A DNA stretch of 58,559 nucleotides from assembly GCF_900099615.1 (NCBI RefSeq), contig NZ_FMTE01000002.1:1-58559 (forward strand), read 5' to 3'. This document shows, piece after piece, positions 41,757 to 51,072 of this stretch. Position 1 is the first letter of the stretch, and each line of letters opens with the position of its first letter. A program made the translations under genes and the position numbers. Source of the stretch: Borreliella japonica (GTDB taxonomy: Bacteria; Spirochaetota; Spirochaetia; Borreliales; Borreliaceae). The notes beneath the pieces are model-generated. The model did not search any database, was not told the origin of the DNA, and worked only from the letters and a program-made list of their open reading frames with translations.

Positions 41757-43091
41757 CTAATAAACTTTGCTATATTTTTTACAAAAAAAATTAGCCATTA
41801 AAAATGTAAATATAGAAACAAAAAATGATGGAAAAACGGGATGAAAAAACCAAATATTCAAATCAAAACATAAAATACACAAATAAAACATCAAACCTAA
41901 AAACATAGAAACAAATGCCGCTATTTTGCTTGCAAAATTTAAATAAAGTCCAAAAACAATAATGGGAAAAAATGAAACTTCTAAAGCTCCAAAAGCAAAA
42001 ATATTAATAAAGAATAAAAAATTGGGAGGAAAGAGAGAAAATACAAGTATTATTAAAATAAAAAAAACATTAGAAATCATTATTATTCTACGAACCTTTA
42101 CATCTTCTTTTAAATCTTTTTTATAAATAAATATTGACTTTATTAAAACAGATGTTATTAAGAGCAAATTTGAATCTATTGTAGACATTATTGCAGATAA
42201 AAGACCCATAAAAAAAATAAAACAAGAAAAAGAATTTAAAACCTTTAAAGCTACATTTAAAACAACTTTATCATCTGGATTTAAATCTGGAAAAAGAATA
42301 ATAGCAAAAAAGCCTATTAAATGCATCAAAATAATTAAAAAACTGATAATAAAAGTAGAAATGGGAAGAGACAATTTTATAGCCTTCTCATCTTTGAATG
42401 CTATAAAATTATTGATAATCTGAGGCTGACCTAATATTCCTATTCCTATTAATATCCAAAAAGAAATTATATATTGTGGTTTTAAGTCAACATTTGAAGG
42501 AAGCAAAAGACTTTTATCTAAATTAAACATTGCTGTTTTAAACAAATTATTGATGCCTCCTCCCAAATCTAACATCTTGGCAAACAAAATAACAGATGAA
42601 ACTAACATTAAAAGCCCTTGAATCAAATCCATATAAGCTACTGCCTTAAATCCACCAAAAAATACATAAATAAAAACTAATAAGGCAAAAAGCAAAAGAC
42701 CAACTACATAATCAATACCCCAAAAAACTTCTATAAGCTTAGCACCACCTATTAATTGGGCAGAAATCAAAAACATTGAAAAAAAAATTAATACACATCC
42801 ACTAATTAACGCCAAAAAATCGCTTTCATATCTATATCTAATGTAATCAATAATATTTATTGCATTAATTTTTTTTGATTCTTGATTTAATCTCTCACCA
42901 ACAATAATAAAAGCAATTAAAGTTGTAGGAATTTGTATAGTAGCTAATAATATAAAAGATAATCCATACTTATAAACAGCAGAGGGACCAGAAATAAAAC
43001 TACTAGCACTAATATAGCTAGAAGAAAATAGCAAAGCCATAACAATAAAATTAATATTTCGATTTGCAAGAAAGTATTTATTTAATAACAA
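41757..43091 (-). CDS. panF: Sodium/pantothenate symporter, missing the first membrane helix
   Basis: 444 aa SSS-family transporter with about 12 membrane segments. SSSYISASSFISGPSAVYKYG and LIGGAKLIEVFWGI align with PanF of E. coli. Translation starts at TTG 43091 with AGAGG (43099-43103) 7 bases upstream. Compared with E. coli PanF the first helix is absent: codons upstream in the same frame read IVCKKRNRGSF, homologous to the segment after helix 1, then TAA, then a short hydrophobic LLIFFYF. So the N-terminus has been lost or is split by a stop. Companion to the YhdT-like gene upstream. It should import pantothenate for coenzyme A synthesis, with coaBC encoded nearby on the other strand. 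Confidence 0.9.
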   Translation of the reverse strand: MLLNKYFLANRNINFIVMALLFSSSYISASSFISGPSAVYKYGLSFILLATIQIPTTLIAFIIVGERLNQESKKINAINIIDYIRYRYESDFLALISGCVLIFFSMFLISAQLIGGAKLIEVFWGIDYVVGLLLFALLVFIYVFFGGFKAVAYMDLIQGLLMLVSSVILFAKMLDLGGGINNLFKTAMFNLDKSLLLPSNVDLKPQYIISFWILIGIGILGQPQIINNFIAFKDEKAIKLSLPISTFIISFLIILMHLIGFFAIILFPDLNPDDKVVLNVALKVLNSFSCFIFFMGLLSAIMSTIDSNLLLITSVLIKSIFIYKKDLKEDVKVRRIIMISNVFFILIILVFSLFPPNFLFFINIFAFGALEVSFFPIIVFGLYLNFASKIAAFVSMFLGLMFYLCILCFDLNIWFFHPVFPSFFVSIFTFLMANFFCKKYSKVY

Positions 43092-43152
43092 AAAACTACC
43101 TCTATTTCTTTTTTTACAAACAATTTAAAAATAAAAAAATATTAATAATGTA

Positions 43153-43347
43153 TCAAGTTTTACTAATTACTAAAATAAAAAAACAAACCAAAAAAAAATT
43201 TATACTGGGAAACAAAATTCCTGACCAAAAAAACCACAAAGGAACATTAAATATAGTAGCTGATGTGTCGATAAAATAGGCAAAAAAAAACCACAAGAAA
43301 AACATACAAACATACAATAATACAGCGTACAAAATCCTATTTCTCAT
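43153..43347 (-). CDS. yhdT: YhdT-like small membrane protein (DUF997), PanF partner
   Basis: 64 aa with two membrane helices: ILYAVLLYVCMFFLWFFFAYF and INFFLVCFFILVI. Between them FNVPLWFFWSGILFP matches the GFPLWFELxCxLLP motif of E. coli YhdT, whose gene also precedes panF. ATG at 43347, with AAGG 10 bases upstream. It is easily missed because of its size and because a plus-strand frame overlaps it. Its function is unknown in any organism as far as I know. Confidence 0.75.
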   Translation of the reverse strand: MRNRILYAVLLYVCMFFLWFFFAYFIDTSATIFNVPLWFFWSGILFPSINFFLVCFFILVISKT

Positions 43348-43393
43348 TTAAAACAACCTTAGCAAAAGGATATCAAAATTTATAAATTCAAAT

Positions 43394-43435
43394 ACAATAT
43401 ATATTATATAATATACATCATATAATATATATTGT
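43394..43435. repeat. Perfect 16-bp inverted repeat abutting the coaBC start
   Basis: ACAATATATATTATAT at 43394-43409 and its exact reverse complement at 43420-43435 are separated by 10 bases; the coaBC ATG follows at once (43436). Each arm contains TATAAT or nearly so (43407-43412 and 43421-43426). It may be an operator overlapping the promoter, a hairpin in the transcript, or both. No ribosome site is visible before the ATG. Confidence 0.7.
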
Positions 43436-44608
43436 ATGAATCAAAATAAACACATATTAATCGGTATATCTGGGGGGATAGCCTCTTACAAGTCAGTTTA
43501 CATAGTATCTAGTCTAGTTAAATCAGGATACAACGTAAAAGTTATAATGACAAAAAATGCAACTAAATTTATTACACCATTAACTCTAGAAACCATTTCT
43601 AAGAACAAAATAATTACTAATTTATGGGATTTAGACCATAATGAGGTTGAACATATAAAAATTGCAAAATGGGCTCACCTAATTCTTATCGTTCCTGCTA
43701 CCTACAATACAATATCTAAAATTGCATCAGGAATTGCTGATGATGCATTAACTACAATAATATCTGCAAGCACAGCCCCTACTTATTTTGCAATAGCAAT
43801 GAACAATGTAATGTATTCAAACCCTATTTTAAAAGAAAATATAAAAAAGCTTAAAACTTATCATTATAAATTCATTGAACCTGATAAAGGATTTTTGGCT
43901 TGCTCATCACATGCTGTAGGACGACTTACAAATGAAGACAAAATTATAAAAATAATATTGAATGAATTTAATCAAAAAAATTGCCTAAAAAATAAAAAAA
44001 TACTAATAACAGCATCTAGAACTGAAGAATCCATAGATCCAATTCGCTATTTTTCAAATAAATCGACGGGAAAAATGGGATTTTGTTTGGCACAAGAGGC
44101 TATTAAACTGGGGGCTCAAGTTACAATTATTACAGGACCAACAAATGAAAATGAACCTGAAGGAGTCAATATTATAAAAATAAAAACCGCAATGGAAATG
44201 TACAATGAAGTTCTAAAAATATATAATAAATTTGAAATAATAATTGGGGCTGCTGCTGTTGCCGATTTTAAGCCCAAACACATTTTCAATAGTAAAATTA
44301 AAAAGAACAAAACCAATAGATTGTATATAAAATTAGTAAAAAATCCTGACATAATCCAACACATAGGGCACAATAAGCTTAAAAACCAAATTGTTATTGG
44401 ATTTTGCGCTGAGAATTCTAAAAATTTAATTCAAAAAGCCAAGGAAAAATTAAAAAAGAAAAATTTAGACTTCATAATTGCAAATGAAATTAAATATTTT
44501 GGTTCAAGCTTAAACAAAGTTTATATAATAAATAAAGAAAGCATAAAAGAACTACCAGAAATGAAAAAATCAGAAGTAGCTAAAGAAATTTTAAAAATTT
44601 TGTACTAA
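43436..44608 (+). CDS. coaBC: Bifunctional phosphopantothenoylcysteine synthetase/decarboxylase
   Basis: Makes 4-phosphopantetheine from phosphopantothenate and cysteine. 390 aa. N-terminal CoaC flavoprotein: GISGGIASYKS (10-20), catalytic His73 in EVEHIKIAKW, AMNNVMYSNP (121-130) and Cys156 in GFLACSS, where most homologues have ACGD/E; GR at 162-163 is kept. C-terminal CoaB: TASRTEESIDPIR, NKSTGKMG, GPTN, AAAVADFKPK and KLVKNPDII. The ATG touches an inverted repeat and has no ribosome site; a TATAAT ending 9 bases before the ATG suggests a very short leader or none. Neighbour of panF (pantothenate uptake) on the opposite strand. Confidence 0.94.
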   Translation: MNQNKHILIGISGGIASYKSVYIVSSLVKSGYNVKVIMTKNATKFITPLTLETISKNKIITNLWDLDHNEVEHIKIAKWAHLILIVPATYNTISKIASGIADDALTTIISASTAPTYFAIAMNNVMYSNPILKENIKKLKTYHYKFIEPDKGFLACSSHAVGRLTNEDKIIKIILNEFNQKNCLKNKKILITASRTEESIDPIRYFSNKSTGKMGFCLAQEAIKLGAQVTIITGPTNENEPEGVNIIKIKTAMEMYNEVLKIYNKFEIIIGAAAVADFKPKHIFNSKIKKNKTNRLYIKLVKNPDIIQHIGHNKLKNQIVIGFCAENSKNLIQKAKEKLKKKNLDFIIANEIKYFGSSLNKVYIINKESIKELPEMKKSEVAKEILKILY

Positions 44609-44609
44609 T

Positions 44610-44630
44610 ACCGTTTCAACGGTTTATTAA
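44610..44630. terminator. Small hairpin between convergent coaBC and the HEAT-repeat gene
   Basis: ACCGT (44610-44614) pairs with ACGGT (44619-44623) around TTCA, followed by TTATTAA. It fills the 25-base gap between the two stops and could serve both directions, but the T-run is poor. Confidence 0.35.
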
Positions 44631-44633
44631 CAA

Positions 44634-46040
44634 TCAATAGTTTTTTAAAAGCATTTTAATATATTCAGAATTCGTCTCACTTTTAATTTTCTTAAGTTTA
44701 TCAGAAAGTGATGAAGATTTATTATAAATAGCTCCTTTTAATGCAAAATGCCTTAAATCAACATTTTTACTATCAATGATTTTAGAATAAAAATTATCAA
44801 AATTGCCCTTTTTGCCAGCCAACATTGAAGCAATACCTTTTAAAACATTTGAAGGTCTATCAACATTTTCTTTGTTAACAATTTCCAAAGCAATTGACAA
44901 TGCTCTTAGAGAGTTTTTATCTAAAAGGTAACTAAACATTGAAATTTTAAAACTATTGTCAATCTTAAAATCAAACATGATATTTTTTATCTCAATATCC
45001 CCAAGATCCATGTCAATTAAAGCCATAGCAGAAGCCTCCCTAACTTTAAGAGATGGATCGCTTTTAACCTTATAAATCAAAATATCCTTTGCCGAAGAGT
45101 CCTTATGTCCTTTAATTGCATTAATAGCTTTAAATCTAATATTGTCATCGGAATCTCTTAAAAATCCTTGTAAAATCTCTTTAGACTTTAAAGAAGGATC
45201 TTTGGATAAAGAAACAATAATAGCCAATTTAACATTTAAATTATTGTTATTACTCTGAAGATACAAATCAGCATTTGTAGTTACTTTATCTGGAGCAAGA
45301 TATGACAACGCCTCAATTGCAGCAGCCTTAATTGATGGACTCTCGTAACCATCTAACGAAATTTCATAAATTCTATTCTGATAATCAACAGCGGTCATTT
45401 TCCCAAGAGCAATAAGTATTTCTCTTCTAGCACCATCATTTCCAGAATATTTTTCAAAAACTTCCATCATATTTTTAGAATACTCAAGAGAATTAAGCTC
45501 TCCTAGATAATAAGCTGCAATAGATACCACATTGCCCTCTTTATTTTCAAGAATATCAATAAGCATTTTTTTCAATCTCTCTTTATCATCAAATTCCTTA
45601 AGATACAAAATTGCTAAACCAAGCAAAGCATTTGAATATCTTTTACTCTCATAATTTTCAAGAATATAATTTGCTGTATCAATACCCCCTGAATACTTAA
45701 GAGAAATAAACAATTCAAGTATTTCTTTTTTAATCTCGGCATTAAAGGTCTTATCAAGTCTTTTTTTAAGAGAAAAATTATATTGACTATCACTTGATTT
45801 TTTAAGAGCTTTTATAATGCTTGTAACTTGACTATCAAGTCCATAAAGAATTGTATCGTTAACATACTTATTATCTAAAATGACATTAGAAAAATTCTCA
45901 CCATTAGAAGAATTTTCTCTATCAATCTTATTTTCCGTAATTTCAGGCAACAAAGGTGAACTAGGAAGAACTGGGGGGCTAACATTTTGAGCATACACAT
46001 TTAAAATAAGCATAAAAAATAAAAAATTAAAGTATTTCAT
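44634..46040 (-). CDS. Secreted HEAT-repeat protein
   Basis: 468 aa. Signal peptide ends NVYA (17) before QNVSPPVLPSSPLL, then a Pro/Asn/Ser linker. From about residue 60 the chain is a series of helix pairs of HEAT/armadillo type: AAYYLGELNSLEYSKNM, REILIALGKMTAVDYQNR, KAAAIEALSYLAPDK, LAIIVSLSKDPSLKSK, RFKAINAIKGHKDSS, REASAMALIDMDLGD. It is probably a periplasmic scaffold. The ATG overlaps the murJ stop by 4 bases (ATGA), so it is produced together with the lipid II flippase; a joint role is inference. Confidence 0.85.
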   Translation of the reverse strand: MKYFNFLFFMLILNVYAQNVSPPVLPSSPLLPEITENKIDRENSSNGENFSNVILDNKYVNDTILYGLDSQVTSIIKALKKSSDSQYNFSLKKRLDKTFNAEIKKEILELFISLKYSGGIDTANYILENYESKRYSNALLGLAILYLKEFDDKERLKKMLIDILENKEGNVVSIAAYYLGELNSLEYSKNMMEVFEKYSGNDGARREILIALGKMTAVDYQNRIYEISLDGYESPSIKAAAIEALSYLAPDKVTTNADLYLQSNNNNLNVKLAIIVSLSKDPSLKSKEILQGFLRDSDDNIRFKAINAIKGHKDSSAKDILIYKVKSDPSLKVREASAMALIDMDLGDIEIKNIMFDFKIDNSFKISMFSYLLDKNSLRALSIALEIVNKENVDRPSNVLKGIASMLAGKKGNFDNFYSKIIDSKNVDLRHFALKGAIYNKSSSLSDKLKKIKSETNSEYIKMLLKNY

Positions 46041-47557
46041 AAAGCATCCCTCCTAATAAAACTAAAAAGTTTATTTATTCCTAAAACAAAATAGCAAATA
46101 AACAAAATAAAAATACTAACAATTCCTGCCAAAATTAAAAAATAAAGATTTTTAAAACTAAAACCTACATCCCAATGAAACTTCTCAAAAAAGAAATAAA
46201 CTATATATAAGGGAACAAGTGTAATAATTGACTTTAGAAAAACAAATAAAATTTCAATTAAGTCAATTTTAACTCCACTTTTTAATATTATAAAATAAAA
46301 AACAATTACACAAATCATAAAAGAAATAGATTGAGCTAGAGCTAAAGCATTCAAGCCATAATAATTAATACCAAAAACAGAAAGTACAATGTCAAGAATA
46401 GAAAATAAAACACTCAAATAAAATGGTGTTTTTGCATCACGAATAGAAAAATAATATTTTTGGAAAAAACTAAACATCGAATAAAAAAGCAAGCCTAAAA
46501 GAAAACATTTCAAAACGCCCGCTGTTTTTTGAGTATCATAAATAGAAAACTTGCCCCCCATAAGAAATAAATTTAAAATATAATCAGACCAAATAAACAT
46601 CAAAAAAGACACCGGAATAAAAATTAACAATAAAATTTTAATTCCATCTACTAAAAGAGTATTTAATTTTACATTATTATTTGAAACAGCGTACTCTGCC
46701 ATTTTAGGAAAAATTACCGTTGCAATAGAAATATAAAAAATTCCTACAGGAAGCTGATAATAAACTACAGCATTACTAAAAATAGAAACACTTCCTATCT
46801 CAAGGGTAGATGCTAATGCAAATGAAATCTGCTGAGTAACGATTGAAATAGAAAATCCAAAAATCATACGAACCCATCTACTTAAAAAATTTAAAAATAC
46901 CTTTTCTTTGAAATAGAATGTTGGCTTCCAAACAAATCCAATCATAAGGCAATTTACAAATGGAATCAGAAATTGTAAAAACCCTCCAAAAATTACGCCA
47001 ATAACAGCACTATATATTCCAAAACGATCATACAATAAAAATATACTCAATATTATTCCAAAAGAAAACATAATAGGTGAAAATGAAGGAATAAAAAAAA
47101 TTTTATATGAATTTAGAACAGATATAAAAATTGATGCTAGACTTATTAGAAAAATATATAATACTAAATAACCAAATAAAGAACTTGCAAAAATTAAGTT
47201 TTCTCCCCTATAATAAGATAAAAAATACATAATAGGCTTTGCAAAAATAATCATAACTAAAACAATCAGACCAATAGAAATGACATTAAAGGTTATAACT
47301 ACTCTGAAAAAAGAAACAGCTTTTTCGTGCGATTTGTTTTTCTCATATGTAAATTCGGGCAAGAAAGCCGAAGTCATTGCGCCCTCTGAAAGAATTTTCC
47401 GCAAATTATTAGGAATATTGAAAACATAGTTAAAAATATCAGCATCAAGATTTGCGCCAAAATAATAAGAGAAAATCTTTACCTTTGCAAACCCCATTAT
47501 TCGTGAAAAAAAAGTGGAAATCATGACCAAAATTGTAGAAAAAACATATTTATTCAT
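46037..47557 (-). CDS. murJ: Lipid II flippase MurJ
   Basis: Moves lipid II across the inner membrane for peptidoglycan assembly. 506 aa from the ATG at 47557, with GAGG 9 bases upstream; the ATG at 47575 lies inside that ribosome site region and deeper in tgt. About 14 membrane helices; conserved [40 protein letters not shown] (the EGA motif) and later [12 protein letters not shown]. The start overlaps the tgt end by 8 bases. Confidence 0.94.
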   Translation of the reverse strand: MNKYVFSTILVMISTFFSRIMGFAKVKIFSYYFGANLDADIFNYVFNIPNNLRKILSEGAMTSAFLPEFTYEKNKSHEKAVSFFRVVITFNVISIGLIVLVMIIFAKPIMYFLSYYRGENLIFASSLFGYLVLYIFLISLASIFISVLNSYKIFFIPSFSPIMFSFGIILSIFLLYDRFGIYSAVIGVIFGGFLQFLIPFVNCLMIGFVWKPTFYFKEKVFLNFLSRWVRMIFGFSISIVTQQISFALASTLEIGSVSIFSNAVVYYQLPVGIFYISIATVIFPKMAEYAVSNNNVKLNTLLVDGIKILLLIFIPVSFLMFIWSDYILNLFLMGGKFSIYDTQKTAGVLKCFLLGLLFYSMFSFFQKYYFSIRDAKTPFYLSVLFSILDIVLSVFGINYYGLNALALAQSISFMICVIVFYFIILKSGVKIDLIEILFVFLKSIITLVPLYIVYFFFEKFHWDVGFSFKNLYFLILAGIVSIFILFICYFVLGINKLFSFIRRDAL

Positions 47558-48677
47558 CGAAATTTTCCTCTTCATACTTTTTTAAATATGAAGTCCTAAA
47601 GTTTAAAAAATTATCATTTAGAATTGCGTTTCTAATCTTTGAAATCAATCGAAACATATAGTAAATATTATGTTCACTTGCCAAAATTATTCCAAAAAGC
47701 TCTTTTGATTTTATCAAATGTCTTAGATATCCTCTTGAATATCTCGTACACAAAGTACATCCGCAATTTTTCTCTACTTGAGAAGTATCATCCTTATACT
47801 CTTTTCTACCAATACGCATTATTCCATTATCTGTCAAAAGAGACCCGTGCCTAGCAATCCTTGCAGGATTAACACAATCAAAAATATCAATGCCGTAGTA
47901 TATAGCATCAAGTATGTAATGGGGAGTACCAATGCCCATTACATATCTTGGTTTTTCTTTTGGTATCAAAAAAGAACTATATTCAAGAATTTCCAAATAT
48001 TTTTCTCTCGGTTCTCCAACAGAAATGCCTCCAATAGCAATACCTGGACTGTCTAATTCTAATATATCATTGATGCTTCTTTTCCTCAAATCTTTAAAAA
48101 AATTTCCTTGGGTTATTAAAAATAAAAGCCCATTGTATCCCTCTTTTTTATTTTTATAAGACTTAAATGTACTGCGAGCCCAATTGGTTGTAATATTTGT
48201 ATATAAATTGGCTTCATTATAATCAATCCCATAAGAACTACAAATATCAAGTGGCATAATAATATCGCTGCCAAAAATCTCTTGCATAGCAAATACTCCC
48301 TCGGGAGTAAAATAATGATAAGATCCATCTAAATGGGATTTAAAATGCACACCTTTTAAATCAATTTTTCTTAGACCGGAAAGAGAAAACACCTGAAATC
48401 CACCCGAATCAGTTAAAAAATTTTTATTCCAAGTTGTAAAATTATGAAGACCACCATATTTTTCAATAGTTTTAATGCCTGGCCTTAAATATAGATGATA
48501 AGTATTTGCAAGCATCAAATTGCATTCTAACTTTTCAAGAACAGCATGTTTTAATCCTTTCATTGCCCCCAAAGTACCAACTGGCATAAAACAGGGAGTA
48601 TCCACTCTGCCATGAGGAAGATTCAGAAATCCAACCCTTGCATTAGAATGTTTGTCATTCTTAATTACACTAAACAT
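47550..48677 (-). CDS. tgt: tRNA-guanine transglycosylase
   Basis: Swaps guanine 34 of GUN-anticodon tRNAs for preQ1. 375 aa. Catalytic Asp90 in TDSGGFQVF and nucleophile Asp267 in [13 protein letters not shown]; zinc ligands Cys305, Cys307, Cys310 and His336. The base-recognition segment reads LDIC (143-146), keeping the Asp and Cys of the usual FDEC but with Ile for Glu, and GGISVGE keeps the Val typical of preQ1-using bacterial enzymes. ARI replaces TRN in the nucleophile loop. The neighbourhood holds no preQ1 synthesis genes, so the base may be salvaged. Located 41 bases after lptG. Confidence 0.95.
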   Translation of the reverse strand: MFSVIKNDKHSNARVGFLNLPHGRVDTPCFMPVGTLGAMKGLKHAVLEKLECNLMLANTYHLYLRPGIKTIEKYGGLHNFTTWNKNFLTDSGGFQVFSLSGLRKIDLKGVHFKSHLDGSYHYFTPEGVFAMQEIFGSDIIMPLDICSSYGIDYNEANLYTNITTNWARSTFKSYKNKKEGYNGLLFLITQGNFFKDLRKRSINDILELDSPGIAIGGISVGEPREKYLEILEYSSFLIPKEKPRYVMGIGTPHYILDAIYYGIDIFDCVNPARIARHGSLLTDNGIMRIGRKEYKDDTSQVEKNCGCTLCTRYSRGYLRHLIKSKELFGIILASEHNIYYMFRLISKIRNAILNDNFLNFRTSYLKKYEEENFDE

Positions 48678-48718
48678 ATAAACATCCTAAATAATTATTA
48701 TATCTATACATATATATA

Positions 48719-49786
48719 CTATTTCCTAACAATCCTATAAACAAAAAAATTGATAATCAAAAAAAATATAGTTGTAAAAGAACTTGCAATATATATATGC
48801 AAATAACCAAGATCCGCTAAAAAATTAAAAATTACAATAGAAATGACATAAACAACAGCAAAAGCAATGCTATTTAATAAACTGAGTATAAAAATATTTT
48901 TTTTTAGAGCAAGAGCAATAAAACCAACAGTAAAGCTGAGAAGAATTAATCTAAATGAAAAGAATACTCTATTTAGCAAATCAAACAATGCATCAGAATA
49001 ATTCAAATGTTCGCTTTTTAGAAAACTTATCCAATTAATAAGTTTAGTAAAATTCAATGCCTTTGATGACAGCATCACAGTTCTTATGTAATCGGGCTCT
49101 AGCTTAATAATTTCTGTCCCATCAAGAACATCGTAGGCATTCTCCTTAATTTTTCTACCAACCTTAACAAACTCTCTAACACCATAAAGCTTCCATTTAT
49201 TGTCTTTCCATTCGGCTTTATTTATATCATACCTTGCTTGAAACTCATCTTTATTATCTTTAATTATAATCATTAAGTTAGAAAAAGTATTCTCATCAAT
49301 ATCATAAGATTTAATATTATAAATTTCTCTAGCAAGATCTCTAATTATTATAGTTTTATCGCTAGATCCGCCATTACCAATGCTATTTTTAATAAGAACA
49401 TCTCTTCTTGCTACTGTATCTATTACTAAATAATTATCAAAAAAGAAAAGAACAACCGAAATAAATACGCTAATCAAAATGATTGGTCTTAATATTCTAG
49501 TCAGTGAAACCCCACAACTAAAAAGACCTATTATTTCATTTCTCATAGAGAAATTACCAATAAGATTAGAAATAGCAAAAAGAAAAGACAAAGCTACTCC
49601 ATCAGAGAAAGCTTTTGGCAAATACAAATAATAAATATAAAGAATATCCTTAAAACCAATATTTTTTTCAAGATAATTGAGAAGATTAACAAATAAATCA
49701 CCTAGCATAATTAAAATCATGAAAAGTAGATTCATGGACAAAAAAGTGAGAATGATACTTTTTACAAAAAGCTTATCTATTTTCAT
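48719..49786 (-). CDS. lptG: LptG/YjgQ-family permease of an Lpt-type ABC bridge
   Basis: 355 aa from the ATG at 49786, which overlaps the lptF stop by 4 bases (ATGA). A longer frame upstream is antisense-like overlap within lptF and should be ignored. Six membrane helices in two groups (about 10-130 and 270-355) flank a periplasmic beta-jellyroll that includes VARRDVLIKN, AREIYNIKSYD, NKAEWKDNKWKLYGVREF. In Gram-negatives LptF-LptG with LptB extract LPS; here no LPS exists. The LptD homologue is 38 kb away in the window. Confidence 0.9.
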   Translation of the reverse strand: MKIDKLFVKSIILTFLSMNLLFMILIMLGDLFVNLLNYLEKNIGFKDILYIYYLYLPKAFSDGVALSFLFAISNLIGNFSMRNEIIGLFSCGVSLTRILRPIILISVFISVVLFFFDNYLVIDTVARRDVLIKNSIGNGGSSDKTIIIRDLAREIYNIKSYDIDENTFSNLMIIIKDNKDEFQARYDINKAEWKDNKWKLYGVREFVKVGRKIKENAYDVLDGTEIIKLEPDYIRTVMLSSKALNFTKLINWISFLKSEHLNYSDALFDLLNRVFFSFRLILLSFTVGFIALALKKNIFILSLLNSIAFAVVYVISIVIFNFLADLGYLHIYIASSFTTIFFLIINFFVYRIVRK

Positions 49787-51072
49787 TTTTTTAATAATCT
49801 CAAAAAAAGAACTGCTCCTGCAAAAACTAAAATCAAATTGGGCAAAATTGTAACAATAATAGGATTTGGTGCATACTGCACAGTATAAACTTTTCCACCA
49901 ATAAACATTACCCAATAAAAAACACAAACAATAATTGAAATTACAAGCTCAAGAATAATAGAATATTTACTATTAGAATACATCCCCATTGAAAAAGCCA
50001 AAAAAATAAAAAATAAAACTGAAAGCGGTAAACTAATCTTTTGATAAAATTCAAGATTAAATAAAGCTAAATTTTGATTCATGCTTTTATCTTGATAAGG
50101 TTTAAAACTTAAATTTAAGTTATACATATAATTTAAATTTTCAAAGACATAAGATTCATCCACATAATAATTTTGATTGTACAAATAATTTAAATAAAGA
50201 TTTGAAAAATTTAAACTTAAAAAGTCCCCTTCTAAATTATTTTTTATATTTGAATCTGCAATTAAATTGTTTTGCTTTTTAATTAATTTTACAACATCTC
50301 TCATACTCATTTGAGAAGGGGTTACATAATTTAGTAAAAAACTATCACTAAATGTAACCTGATCGATTGAATATTTCATCTTATCTGCATAAAAGTAATC
50401 ATAAAATCCATCCTCACTGTCTGTTAAAGCAATAGATAGAACATCATTTAAAATGAAATAAACTTGAAAATTTTCTTTTCTAATATCAAGATTTTTTGCT
50501 ATAAATATTCTATCAAATCCCTTAAGCCTAGTGTTATCAAAAAAAGTTACATTTTTATAACCATTTTCCGATTTCTCACCAGAAACAAAAATCAAATCTC
50601 CATATTGTCTGCTTGAATAAGGCTTTAATACCAAATGAGGAATTTCTTCTTTTATTTCATTAAAAATTTTTAACCTACCAATAGATCCAAGTGGAAGCAA
50701 AATATCATTAGATATAAAAGATATAAAAACGATAATTACTCCCAATTTAAAAAATGGAACAAGCAAGTCAAAAACTGATATACCAATTGAACGAAAAGCT
50801 AAAATTTCATTATGAATCTTGAATTTATGAATAGTAAGAATTACTGAAATCAAAGAAGCAAAAGGGGGGGAAAGCGCAATTACCATGGGAAGAGAATATA
50901 TGATAAAAATAAAAGCTTTAAAAAAGGGAACATAATTTTGGAGAAGTATTCTCATAAAGAATAAAATTTGATTTATAAAAAATACAAAAAAGAAAAATAA
51001 AAACGTAATTAAAAAATATTTAAAAAATTCAGCAATTATGTAAGACTCATAACTGTTTTTTAATATTTTCAT
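49783..51072 (-). CDS. lptF: LptF/YjgP-family permease of an Lpt-type ABC bridge
   Basis: 429 aa, longer than LptG because of an extended periplasmic part (about residues 230-330, Asn/Tyr-rich). N-terminal helices with ALSPPFASLISVILTIHKFKI and the LRSIGIS-type coupling region (EILAFRSIGISVFDLL), then a jellyroll beginning DILLPLGSIGR, and C-terminal helices near KISLPLSVLFFIFLAFSMG. The ATG at 51072 overlaps the preceding propeller lipoprotein by 26 bases. Works with LptG, probably with an LptB ATPase encoded elsewhere. Confidence 0.9.
   Translation of the reverse strand: MKILKNSYESYIIAEFFKYFLITFLFFFFVFFINQILFFMRILLQNYVPFFKAFIFIIYSLPMVIALSPPFASLISVILTIHKFKIHNEILAFRSIGISVFDLLVPFFKLGVIIVFISFISNDILLPLGSIGRLKIFNEIKEEIPHLVLKPYSSRQYGDLIFVSGEKSENGYKNVTFFDNTRLKGFDRIFIAKNLDIRKENFQVYFILNDVLSIALTDSEDGFYDYFYADKMKYSIDQVTFSDSFLLNYVTPSQMSMRDVVKLIKKQNNLIADSNIKNNLEGDFLSLNFSNLYLNYLYNQNYYVDESYVFENLNYMYNLNLSFKPYQDKSMNQNLALFNLEFYQKISLPLSVLFFIFLAFSMGMYSNSKYSIILELVISIIVCVFYWVMFIGGKVYTVQYAPNPIIVTILPNLILVFAGAVLFLRLLKK

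Noticed and set aside
43064..43279. 71-aa plus-strand frame over the panF-yhdT junction
   Set aside because: Lys-rich antisense of yhdT, no ribosome site; the minus-strand reading matches a family.
49787..49927. N-terminal extension of lptG
   Set aside because: These codons overlap lptF in another frame, give a Cys/Tyr-rich sequence unlike LptG, and the ATG at 49786 gives the usual ATGA coupling and family N-terminus.
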